Positions 25,401 through 34,991 of a DNA stretch of 64,000 nt are shown piece by piece (the stretch's first letter is position 1; each line of letters starts with the position of its first letter). The position numbers and the translations under genes are program-made. Source of the DNA: Phoronis australis (lineage: Eukaryota; Phoronida; Phoronidae); assembly GCA_002633005.1 (NCBI GenBank), contig NMRA01000105.1, positions 474,010-538,009 of the forward strand. The letters are read 5' to 3'. The notes under the pieces were generated by a model. The model had not been told where the DNA came from, did not search any database, and worked only from the letters and a program-made list of their open reading frames with translations.

Positions 25401-28400
25401 NNNNNNNNNNNNNNNNNNNNNNNNNNNNNNNNNNNNNNNNNNNNNNNNNNNNNNNNNNNNNNNNNNNNNNNNNNNNNNNNNNNNNNNNNNNNNNNNNNNN
25501 NNNNNNNNNNNNNNNNNNNNNNNNNNNNNNNNNNNNNNNNNNNNNNNNNNNNNNNNNNNNNNNNNNNNNTTTGAGACCCTGTTGCAGTTAGGCTGGTTTT
25601 GTTAACTTATCTTTCTGCCTGGGTTGTAAACCCATATTCTGTCCAGGAGGTAATAAGTTTTGATTTAGACCATTTACCTCTATAAACTTTGCTCAGTTTG
25701 TTCCTTATCCAGATGGGAAGTGATTTCTGGAATTGTAGCGAATTGACAGTTTGCTATTCCTTGAGACCATGCTGTGTGTATAAAATCGCACATTATTAGT
25801 GTGGTAGCAATTGCATATCGCCAGATCTTTCAAAGTTCTGAAATTGCTCAAAGTGACCTGGAAGTAATACCTATTTCGTGATGGTAAAATGTCTAAATCA
25901 GAAGTTTTTTTATGTGATTTTAGGCGAGTTTATGTCCACTTCAAATGATTTTTTGTTGTAGTACTGAAAAGCAGTGGCACATTTGCTCTGGGGGCTCCTT
26001 GTTTTTTTGGCGAATTGACCATTTTATGGTTCCCATGGGTAATTTTGTTACTGGGTCTAGTATGTATGTACAACTGTAATGGTAGGGCAATTGTAATGCA
26101 AACCGTGTTGCAAAAGTATTTTTTCATGACCATTTCATTGTAAAATGCTGGCTAATTGGAATCAACAATCCAATTTTTCATTTTGTGGTGGTTTGTTTTG
26201 ATAAGAACATTGATGTGGTAAATACAGCTACCTCAAGTTTGTGAAGAAGAGATTTCCAGTGTTGTCAGCGATACTGCGAAATCACTTTTTCGCAGTGAGA
26301 CTACATCACCTTAAATGTAATTCCCTGACTTTATGAGCTTTGTGTGGTTGACTCTGTCCTGTAGCAATTAGAGTGTTGAAAAGATCTAGAAGGCAATTTT
26401 TTATTAGAGTCAGAACATTTGCACTTTTGACTGTATAGTTATCTTTGCATTGTATTACGAAAACATATTTTGTAGTACGCGAGTCTCTGGTTGGTATTTT
26501 ATATTTTTTTCACAAGGAATATTTTCAACTTAGGGCTGTTCCAGCAAAATCTGTATGGGAGGGGGGGGAAGGCACTTTTATTTCGTACCCACCGCCCATA
26601 TTTTTCATTTATTTCTCCAACCCATGACCCATAATTTTTTATTTATTTTTAATAGGTTAAAATATAAAAGCCAACACTTGCAAACAAACTGCCTCTAGGA
26701 GGACCTGTTAAGAACTTAGATGATTGACAGACAAGAACTAGTTGTCTTGTCCAATATTGTCAAAAACTAAAGTAGCCTGTGAGCAATACTTTTGGCAGCC
26801 ACCAGGTGTCTCTGTTCACCATGTGTCTATAATTTCAATGAACATTTTTTCAATTATAAGGATCTATGAATCTCAAACTGTCTCCACGATATCTTTTATA
26901 CTTCTATGTTAAGTGAATATTGGAACTTGTTTATCTTACTCCTCATAATTTTTATTTAAAAATCATCAATTTTCTTATATGTGTTAAGTATCTGTCCACG
27001 GATCCACCGACCACAGTACAGCCAACAAGCGGCAAGGTGGGGGGTCAACCATTCAGATCCATGCTTAGTCTGATAAATCACATTAGGGATGAGAGAAAAT
27101 GAGTGAAGTATGACACCACAAAGTTTGGTGGTTTAGGAGATACAAGGGAAGTGTTCTGGGGGGCAAAATGAGGCAATTTCTTGGTGTGGAATGAGTCATT
27201 TTTGACCAAATATTCTACTCCAGTTTCTGCTTCTGAACAGAATCATTTCCGAACAATTTTGATATCACATGATAGGTTCATAACCAATGTCAGTAAAAAC
27301 GGCACCGACACTGCAATATCGGTTACCATGGTAACACTGGAACTGTTTCCGTGGAGGTACGTTTCTGTTTTGTGAAAAACCAGCAGTAATCTGTACCCTT
27401 ATAGCGAAGCTGCCCCCACGAGAAAACTAAAAATAATAACATGGACATGTAGAAGACTCCATGCCCTTGAAATTAATACAATAAAAACTTTGTCAGCCCT
27501 TCAGGCAGGCTTGGTAATAGGTGTCTGAATTTCACTATTTTCAGACCGCGTATGTGTATTTGTCATGTTAAACCAGTCACTAGTTGTGCGCCGTTTCTAC
27601 GCATTAATATGCCGTGGTATAATACAACAATTAAAGCAATTGGTTTGCTTAAATGTTTTTAATTAATTTTAAGGACACTAGCATTTCCCAATAAAATATA
27701 AATTATACTAAATTTGTTCATCCAATTCGTCTGAATACCAAACTAAAGCTTACAATGCGTTAGTTGAATGATGGCTGACCTAAAGTGCGGGTTTGCGAAT
27801 TTATCTATTTATCTGGCACTGCCAGTCGCATCAAATGTGGTATTTCTACAAATTGCGGAGAGAAACAACTTTGGAAACTCTAGGGAAATGCACAAGGTAT
27901 AGAGCGAGACATTTGAGCACCTTATAAGAGTACGTGGAGCTGATGTGGAGGTGGAACGTGTCCTCCTGAGTAGTCTGTCTCAGTGTCTGCCTCGGAGGCA
28001 CTGTGTGCAGCAGGAGCTACATAATCTACCGTATTAGGTTCACTTGCCCGAATCATCGTTACAACACTCGAGATATGTTGGCGTCGCCAAAGACACTTAG
28101 AACATCCACTGCACACTAGAGGAGAAGTCTGATAGAGGTCTGAAAAATGACCAAAGTCGTTCAAGGTTCAACGTGTCGTCCTGCATCGTGTGACTGTGAG
28201 CTCAGGTAGGAATCACTAAACTCCAGGGTCTGACCCTGAGGAATATTTTTAGAAGCACGTCATTCATGTAAAAATGCTTTTATTGACACACCGTGATTGC
28301 TTATAACTTGGCCCTTATTGCTTAATCATATCTTATTCAAATGTTGAATGGTGATGTTTATGCAACTACATGTATACATTGGCATAGAAAATAGGTAGTC

Positions 28401-31400
28401 ATCATAACTTTTCATAACAACCACCAAATGTGAAACATGACTTCTGCCCATGAACTACTTTTAGAGACTAGGGAGTATGTTTTGTCTACCAATGATTTTC
28501 TGCAATTATGAAGTCAATTAAACATGCTAAAGCCGTCAAAAATATTGGTGCCTTTACTTTAGCTTGGTATTCATATTTTGTGAGCCAAAATGGCCACATT
28601 AAATTTAATGTGTTTAATTTTTCATTAATACAATTTTAGGAATCAGGAAAGGCTTATGCTGAAAAAGTGGCTTCTGCTGAAGTTGGAGACTTGCCGATTA
28701 CTAGTAAAGGTTGGGTATGGAAAAGTTCACAACCAGCAAGAAGGTAGCCTTCTGGACAACTAAGTGAGGGGGCTAGAGAGAGGCCAAAAAGTCTACTCCC
28801 AGAAGATATGTCAAAGAGAATTTGTAGCTTGAGGAACGAGTTGGGGAAAAAGTATTTGCCAAAGATTACTGGCTTATACCACAAAAGGTCCAAAGTAATT
28901 TGTTGAGATAGACCACTTTCAGCAAATGTGGGGAAACTGGGACAGAGGAAGTGGAGTATGCATAGAAAGAGGCAATCTGCGATTGTCAAGGATGTAGCAT
29001 TGTAAAAATTCAAAGGAAGGAAACAGTACAGTGGCTGGACCTGTAAATACTCTGGTTGATCTGCTAAATCCAGTGGGGGCATTATTGTATCAGCAAAGCT
29101 GTGTAGGGAAGTAGGCTTGTGTGTTGTCGCAAGCTTTGCACCAGAACTGCTTGTGTGAACAGCACAAATCTAAAATTTACCTAGTCTAAGAGTGAATTTT
29201 TGTCCAGGCACGGATTATGATCCTGGGCCACATGGTAATGGTACATTGTTCATTTTGTTTAGCCACTGGATTTTTTGGTCTGACAGGATTTCTCAGTGTC
29301 GCCATCACATTTAGATGATTTCTGACCACTGTACTATTCCTTTTCCTTGAAGATGTGCAATTGATCTGAATTTATGTTTCCGCATTTTATTTACCATTAA
29401 AGATTTTTGTTTGTAAATGGGTATATATTACTGAAATTTGAGACCCTGTTGCAGTTAGGCTGGTTTTGTTAACTTATCTTTCTGCCTGGGTTATAAACCC
29501 ATATTCTGTCCAGGAGGTAATAAGTTTTGATTAAGACCATTTACCTCTATAAACTTTGCTCAGTTTGTTCCTTATCCAGATGGGAAGTGATTTCTGGAAT
29601 TGTAGCGAATTGACAGTTTGCTATTCCTTGAGACCATGCTGTGTGTATAAAATCGCACACTATTAGTCTGGTCTTCAGCAATTGCATATTGCCAGATCTT
29701 TCAAAGTTCTGAAATTGCTCAAAAGTGACCTGGAAGTAATACCTATTTTGTGATGGTAAAATATCTAAATCAAAAGTTGTTTTATGTGATTTTAGGCGAA
29801 TTTATGTCCCATTTCAAATGATTTTTTGTTGCAGTACTGAAAAGTATTGGCACATTAGCTCTAGTGGCTTCTTGTTTTTTGGCGAATTGACCATTTTATG
29901 GTTCCCATGGGTAATTTTGTTACTGGTCTAGTATGTGTTTACAACTGCAATCGTAGGGCAACTGTAATGCAAACCATGTTGCAAAAGTATGTTTTCATGA
30001 CCATTTTATTGTATAATGCTGCCTAACTGGAACCGACAAGCCAATTTTTCATATTGTGGTGGTTAGTTTTGATAAGAACATTGGTGTGGTAAATACAGCT
30101 ACCTCAAGTTTGTGAAGAAGAGATTTCCAGTGTTGTCAGCGATATTGCGAAATCACTTTTTCGCAGTGAGACTACGTCACCTTAAATGTAATTCCCTGAC
30201 TTTATGAGCTTTGTGTGGTTGACTCTGTCCTGTAGCAATTAGAGTGTTGAAAAGATCTAGAAGGCAACTTTTTATTAGAGTGATAACATTTGCACTTTTG
30301 ACTGTACAGTTATCTTTGCATTGTATTACGAAAACATATTTTGTAGTACACAAGTCTCTGGTTGGTATTTTATATTTTTAAAAGGAATATTTTCAGCTTA
30401 GATGAGTTGTCTGTGAGGTACGCAATTTTCAAATAAGATAATGAATAAAATTATCAAACATTGATTTATTTTTTAGATGTGTGATCTTCCAATAAGTGAT
30501 TACTTTTAAAAAACCTGAGCAGAATTTGATTTTTACTTTTCATTTGAAGGAGAATAAATCTATAAAACTGCATTGTCTAGAAATTTCACTCAAACTACAT
30601 ATTACGGGGTTGGGGATTGGAATCTTAATACAGCAAAGTCTGAACCCCTACCATGAGCAAGTGACAACACAATACACGGATATAAAAATTGTTTAGGTTC
30701 TACGGAAAGGATTCGTGTGCGCGGTAATAGTTACTAAGGTGCGTGGTCATTGTTTGTGGATAGTTTGGGATTCCTCTTCTGTGGTCATCTACGGGAAACC
30801 TGGTCGCATAGAGAACAATAGATTAGCATCTTCATTGTTTCCGTTGTTATAATAAAGATATAATGACGAGCACTTATCGGCAACGGTCTGATGTACGCAA
30901 GGTTCTATATCCATGCGACCTGTGTTGTTACATCTAACAATGACACAACAAAGGAAAACAATGATAGGACCAATGGGCGAAAAACATGCGACGAGTTGCC
31001 ATGGACAGTGGTGGAGTTTGTCTTGTCATTCGAATGTTTTTACAGAACTGCAAACCCGGTATTTCGTCAGGAAAATTTCTGCGGTCTTTTGTTTTAAGTC
31101 GTGGGAAAAATTGCGGTCATGCAACCAAACTTATCCTTCATTTGATATTACAATGCATTGCATGAACATTTGATCAACAGAAAATCTGACTTGAATATGT
31201 GTGAAGAAATACCCATGAGGAAATTGCAAAGTAAAACAACTGTAAATCAAAATAACCTACATTTGTCGAGTTCATGTCTAACCCTGTTCACTGTGGAGGA
31301 CATAATCGGCTTTTTACAAAATGGAGCCATGTATGGTATTTAGGGGTACTATAGCCCTAAGTGATCAGTAGTAAAACGTTCAAAACATTCAGGAGGAACT

Positions 31401-33379
31401 AACTTGTTGCAAAATATCGAAAAACATGAAGGACAATCGGATTTTACGGTGCTCACGCATCGATCTCAGATATATGAAAATTTCTCATTTTAGTACATTT
31501 GAGGTACCAAAATGTATAACTAATAAACTGGCTGACAAAGTTTTTATTTTATGAAATGAAAGTAACATGTTTTGTCAACATTTTGGCTAAGTTTCATTCT
31601 CATAACAGTGGGGGCAGATTTGGTACAGCAGTGTACTGAACACAACCTCAAAATGGCATAACGGGGGGGAGTGTAGTAAAACTACTAAATGAGGGTGGTA
31701 AATCGGAATCGTGTTTCAAGACATCTGTGTAACAATCTACAGGCACCACTAAACAATGCCCAGTGAATAATAAATCAATAGCTTTCATTCAAGGAAAAAT
31801 ATGAACAGTTAAAACTGGACAGTTTTTATATCGTGAAAACATGGCTGCGAAGCCGTAAAATGTGTTTGAGCCTATAACTTTAGAAAAACGCAATATTTTG
31901 AGGAAATATTTTACCGCTGTTTATAGATCCCATAGGACTACCTATGTGCCAAATTTGGTGAAAATCGGCTGACCCCCACCTTGCCGCTCATGGCTGGTGC
32001 TCTCGTGGACTAGTACTTAATTGGCAGTAAAATGTGTTAAAAGTTTTATATGTGTATTAATTTGTAAAATATTTGTTGTTTTTGTTAATAAAGAGCGAAA
32101 AAAATACTTTAATAATGGTATATGATTGAAACAGCATACTGTTATGATAATACTCCAGTGTGTTATTGATGTCATTATAGTTAGCGTTATATTATTATTA
32201 TTATTTTTATTATTATTATTATTATTATTGGTATTATTATTATAAATACTATTATTACTATAATTTTGTGATTATTATTATTAATATAAATGTTATTGTT
32301 ATTCTGACAGGTGCAGGAGTGTCCGTGATGTGTGACACTATCTATGTATGCGGTGGTTATGATGGAACCAGCCATCTCTCTAGTGTGGAGTGTTACAACG
32401 TCCGAACTGCTCAATGGTCAATGGTGGCCAACATGTCCAGTCCTCGTTGTTATGTTGGCGCCTGCATACTGCGTGGCAAACTCTACGTTGTTGCTGGGTG
32501 CGCTTGTTGTTACCTCTTCCATGTAGATTCCCTGACTATATATTTCTGTATTTTAGTTACATGATTTGGTGAAAGTCAGTTTTTTCAAGCAAATATTCAG
32601 TCGCGTTGGAATACAACTCGTTGTTTTGGCACAACGTTACAGACTTAAGATGCCACGACAAGACAATTTTTGTTTCCTCTATTGAAAATGTGTGAAGATA
32701 CGCTGAGGCTCTAGGGTTTCTACCCATACTCTAAATGTTTCATTCAGTGGATTTGTAAAGGTAAAACATATTAGTAAGGTTCATATGTGTTTACAGGAAC
32801 AAAGCCCTAGAGTGAGGTTAGAAGCTAACTAAGCCCGTAGAGTGAGGGTATAAACTTTTGAACCTTAGAGAATCGTGTTTCCTTGCAACAGCTTCACCTT
32901 TGAGCAATGTTAAAGTGATTGGGGTTGTGTATTTTTTCTAATCGAGTTTGAAACTAATCAACTTTTCTAAAAGCCACACGCAGCAATACGTTTAAGGTGA
33001 AGAACTACCTGTCTACTAAAGCAATCATCGAACTTCGCTTGACCTGTAATGTAAAACATGTGAAACTAGAATATTTTATTTTTTTTCCGGATTGTTTGTT
33101 AGATGGTGCTCTGCATGCTTTAAAGGTTAATGTTTTGCCTTTTTGTAACATTTATAGAACCGCGTCAGTTGGGTTAGCGTTGTCGCCTCATGGCCTGTTA
33201 CCTTATGTCTTGTTTTTTTAAACTAATCAAAGTGCCCCATTTATTTCAGCTACGATGGCAATGCTCTGCTTGACACGGCTGAATATTATGATGCTGGCGC
33301 TGACTGTTGGACGATTCTCGAGTCACACATGAGCTCACAGAGGTGTGATGCGGGTGTTGCTGTTGTTAGAGGGAAGTGA
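16311..33379 (+). CDS. klhl12: Kelch-like protein 12 orthologue (CUL3 ubiquitin-ligase adaptor), complete, 10 coding exons
   Basis: Joining 16311-16490, 17529-17682, 17924-18141, 19826-19975, 21092-21206, 21636-21742, 22283-22475, 23728-23985, 32311-32497 and 33250-33379 gives 1692 nt, 563 residues plus TGA, with every junction in phase at GT..AG sites. Human KLHL12 has 568 residues and aligns end to end. The BTB domain is about residues 15-120, with the family-typical [24 protein letters not shown] is about 125-235; six kelch blades start near residues 277, 326, 375, 422, 469 and 516, each with a GG or AG pair. KLHL12 proteins bind CUL3 through BTB and BACK and recruit substrates (Dishevelled, SEC31) through the propeller; that role is family knowledge. 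The start is the first Met after the acceptor at 16296; frame is open back to the acceptor, so an upstream exon is possible. Introns 1, 2, 4 and 5 hold nothing I recognise. Confidence 0.97.
17529..17682 (+). CDS. klhl12: klhl12 exon 2: BTB second half
   Basis: The acceptor is atgtgcag and the donor GTAAAT, leaving one base of a split Gly codon. It encodes residues 61-111, including the strongly conserved DFVYTETV and [15 protein letters not shown] stretches at the CUL3-binding end of the BTB fold. Confidence 0.96.
17924..18141 (+). CDS. klhl12: klhl12 exon 3: start of BACK domain
   Basis: The acceptor is ttttcaacag. The exon restores the split Gly and runs to residue 184, with [16 protein letters not shown] as in vertebrate KLHL12. 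The donor is CAG followed by GTCAAC, which departs from the usual GTRAGT, but the phase-0 join to exon 4 recreates the conserved DEIQV. Confidence 0.94.
18229..18712 (-). mobile_element. Longer member of the CAGGGCTTGGAAT family inside klhl12 intron 3
   Basis: The left end is CAGAGCTTGGAATTTTC, the right end TCATTCCAAGCCCTG, and the flanks ATTTAA and ATTTAT agree at 5 of 6 bases. The subterminal sequence before the right end is the reverse complement of the left subterminal region of copies 1 and 2 (TGACCAATGACAAAAAA), so it lies inverted. At 484 bp it is about twice as long as the others and may be closer to the parent element. Confidence 0.7.
19826..19975 (+). CDS. klhl12: klhl12 exon 4: BACK domain
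   Basis: Exactly 50 codons (residues 185-234) between a ttcatgtag acceptor and a GTTTGT donor, phase 0 on both sides. Conserved [11 protein letters not shown] and [10 protein letters not shown] match human KLHL12. Confidence 0.96.
21092..21206 (+). CDS. klhl12: klhl12 exon 5: BACK to kelch linker
   Basis: The acceptor is tgtcatttcag and the donor GTGGAG. It encodes residues 235-272 with [15 protein letters not shown] followed by QGPRT, the linker before the propeller. One base of a split Gly codon remains at the end. Confidence 0.95.
21636..21742 (+). CDS. klhl12: klhl12 exon 6: kelch repeat 1
   Basis: The acceptor is gtttcag and the donor GTACAT. It encodes residues 273-308 with VVLGGFG then [10 protein letters not shown]. 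The donor opens directly into the AT-rich hairpin microsatellite of intron 6. Confidence 0.94.
21743..21940. repeat. AT-rich microsatellite with a 32-bp perfect hairpin in klhl12 intron 6
   Basis: 21783-21814 and 21833-21864 are perfect reverse complements (TATAT/CTATAT units with the marker CCATC/GATGG), separated by 18 bases of TATG/TGTG repeat. The tract begins at the exon 6 donor and fills much of a 540-bp intron. Confidence 0.85.
22283..22475 (+). CDS. klhl12: klhl12 exon 7: kelch repeat 1 end and repeat 2
   Basis: The acceptor is tttgtatttcag and the donor GTGTGT. It encodes residues 309-372: ITKRRRYVA, then [17 protein letters not shown] and RRGLAG, as in the second blade of KLHL12. 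Confidence 0.95.
23526..23577 (+). repeat. Two tandem 26-bp units, each with a short palindrome
   Basis: ATACAAGATAATATCAATAT... is repeated once with a single change. Each unit contains AGATAATAT and ATATTATCT as 9-bp arms. It lies in klhl12 intron 7, where I see nothing else. Confidence 0.7.
23728..23985 (+). CDS. klhl12: klhl12 exon 8: kelch repeats 3 and 4
   Basis: The acceptor is tttcttgtag and the donor GTATTT. It encodes residues 373-458, with IYVSGGFDG and IYCIGGYDG at the starts of blades 3 and 4. The longest intron of the gene follows. Confidence 0.96.
24299..26533. repeat. Intron 8 duplication, copy A (interrupted by a gap)
   Basis: 24299-24711 matches 26982-27394, and 25570-26533 matches 29437-30401, each with only a few percent substitutions. 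Between the two parts copy A has an 858-base run of N, where copy B has about 2.04 kb. The first part contains a short open frame (24217-24489) that copy B interrupts. Confidence 0.85.
24712..25569. other. Assembly gap, 858 N
   Basis: A run of N inside klhl12 intron 8. Comparison with copy B suggests about 2 kb belongs here, so the recorded size is probably an estimate. The klhl12 frame is complete across it, so no klhl12 exon has to be missing. Confidence 0.99.
26982..30401. repeat. Intron 8 duplication, copy B
   Basis: It carries both conserved parts of copy A in the same order and orientation, plus 27395-29436 in between, which copy A cannot show because of its gap. No klhl12 exon lies in either copy. 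Confidence 0.85.
28640..29005 (+). pseudogene. Degraded Lys/Arg-rich coding remnant in klhl12 intron 8
   Basis: One plus-strand frame reads as protein-like sequence over 122 codons, with only two internal stops: [17 protein letters not shown], then [19 protein letters not shown] and [16 protein letters not shown]. An acceptor-like ttttag precedes it. The reverse strand is open for 142 codons but looks like a shadow (hydrophobic, unpatterned). A transposon or retrocopy remnant is likely; I do not recognise the family. Confidence 0.3.
32191..32302 (+). repeat. ATT microsatellite abutting the klhl12 exon 9 acceptor
   Basis: Imperfect (ATT)n runs to within about 10 bases of the acceptor at 32310. 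The T residues of the repeat appear to serve as the pyrimidine tract, since no conventional tract is present. Confidence 0.85.
32311..32497 (+). CDS. klhl12: klhl12 exon 9: kelch repeat 5
   Basis: The acceptor is ttattctgacag, right after an ATT microsatellite, and the donor is GTGCGC. It encodes residues 459-520 with IYVCGGYDG and [12 protein letters not shown]. It joins exon 8 through a split Gly, giving the conserved RRSGAGV. Confidence 0.95.
33250..33379 (+). CDS. klhl12: klhl12 exon 10: kelch repeat 6 and stop
   Basis: The acceptor is catttatttcag. A split Gly leads into [13 protein letters not shown] and [13 protein letters not shown], then TGA at 33377. The human protein ends VLREK at the same place, so the C terminus is complete. 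Confidence 0.95.
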
Positions 33380-34311
33380 CATGCCCCAATCAGAGCCTGA
33401 TGGAGATGTCCAGTAACATATGGCTGTCTGAGTTGAGAAATAGCCAGTAGCCTCTGAATGCAGGAATCTTGGGGGTTCATTCTTGTGAACATATACAGCT
33501 TCCGTTCTGGATGGTTCTCTGGTTTGAATTGCTGGAGGCCCCTCCCATGTCAGAAAAGTAGACAAGGATTTACATTTGGTGTGAGTGAGTTAAACAAAAG
33601 CCTTGTTTACACAAAGCTTTGTTTTAGCCATAAAATGTACGCCGTCTGCAAAAACACTTCTGGGTGTAAATGTAAATTTGCTATGTGTTTATTTGGCAAA
33701 AACGATAAAACAATTTGTCTCGCACAATGAGCCTGAACAGTAAATGACTGCTGGGTAATGACTCATACAGTTATTCCCAGTGGGAGACAACGATTTGGCG
33801 GGAAAACATGATAGACATGCTGCAATGTCCTACATGTGATGCTCGTGTGTGTGGTTTGATCCAATGTCCACTAAAGGGATGACTGATATTAAGCACAATG
33901 AAAGTCGGATATTTCTTGTTTGTTTTGTACAGTTCTGTTGAGTTTTTTGCTCAGCATTTTGGATGAACACCCCTCGGGGGATAATTCCTTCAAGTCCCAC
34001 TTGGGGGGTCTAGATACAAGAAGTAACAGTCTCACCATGTAGCACTCAGTACCCAGACATGCGCACTAGATTGTTGCTAGTTATGGGAAGACTTATGGTT
34101 TAATTGACTGGAAACTTGATTTGAATGAAAAGGGTGTTGGTTTTTGAGATGGATTGAGGGACTGGTGGCTGACGTTTGTGAACAATTTGAAGGTGAATAA
34201 GGGATTGGAAATGACGTGTGGTAACCACCTACGTCTGCTTTTGTCAAGAACTGCTCAAAGGAAAATTACAATTCACCTGTCAGAAAGCTGTTGAAACTGC
34301 GAGCCATAAGT

Positions 34312-34991
34312 TGGCATTGGATATTTATTGAATGGGGACTCGGCCACAAGGTCACATCACGTTTCTTAGTCGCCTGCTACACTGTCCACATGATGTTGGT
34401 GGACCTTACACCTATCGTGCCCAAAATAATTCTTGCTGTTTTTGTTTATGTGCATTGCAAAATATCGCTCGTACGTATCGTTATTATCTCATTTCAATAA
34501 TAAAAATACGTGCTACAGATTACAAAGGACAACAGAGGGCACTTTTGGGGTTATAGCAAGTTATAGCACTGTCTTCTAAAAAGATGATGTTGTATTTTTA
34601 ACTGATCAATNTGGCATTGGATATTTATTGAATGGGGACTCGGCCAGATAACTGTTCTTTAGGCAACCTTCATGTAGTTGCAAAAGCAACTGTTCCTCTG
34701 TTTATAAATGTCAGTCATGAACTTTCCACAAGGTCACATCACGTTTCTTAGTCGCCTGCTACACTGTCCACATGATGTTGGTGGACCTTACACCTATCGT
34801 GCCCAAAATAATTCTTGCTGTTTTTGTTTATGTGCATTGCAAAATATCGCTCGTACGTATCGTTATTATCTCATTTCAATAATAAAAATACGTGCTACAG
34901 ATTACAAAGGACAACAGAGGGCACTTTTGGGGTTATAGCAAGTTATAGCACTGTCTTCTAAAAAGATGATGTTGTATTTTTAACTGATCAA
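34312..34991 (+). repeat. Direct duplication joined by a single N at 34611
   Basis: 34312-34346 recurs at 34612-34646, and 34347-34610 recurs at 34729-34992 without visible change. The second copy has an extra 82 bp (34647-34728), with CCA at both edges. Open frames seen twice here are the same sequence. Confidence 0.9.

Noticed and set aside
27922-28164. 80-codon minus-strand frame with [20 protein letters not shown] and an acceptor-like TTTTCAG
   Set aside because: It looks mildly protein-like, but has no partner exons or recognisable domain and sits in a repeated intron segment. A transposon remnant or chance is more likely.
28654-29082. 142-codon minus-strand frame
   Set aside because: Hydrophobic and unpatterned; the plus strand shows a charged, better-structured but broken frame, so this is a shadow.
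34332-34938. Two near-identical peptides suggesting a duplicated gene
   Set aside because: They are the two copies of the single-N duplication, low in coding character, and in the 3' flank of klhl12.
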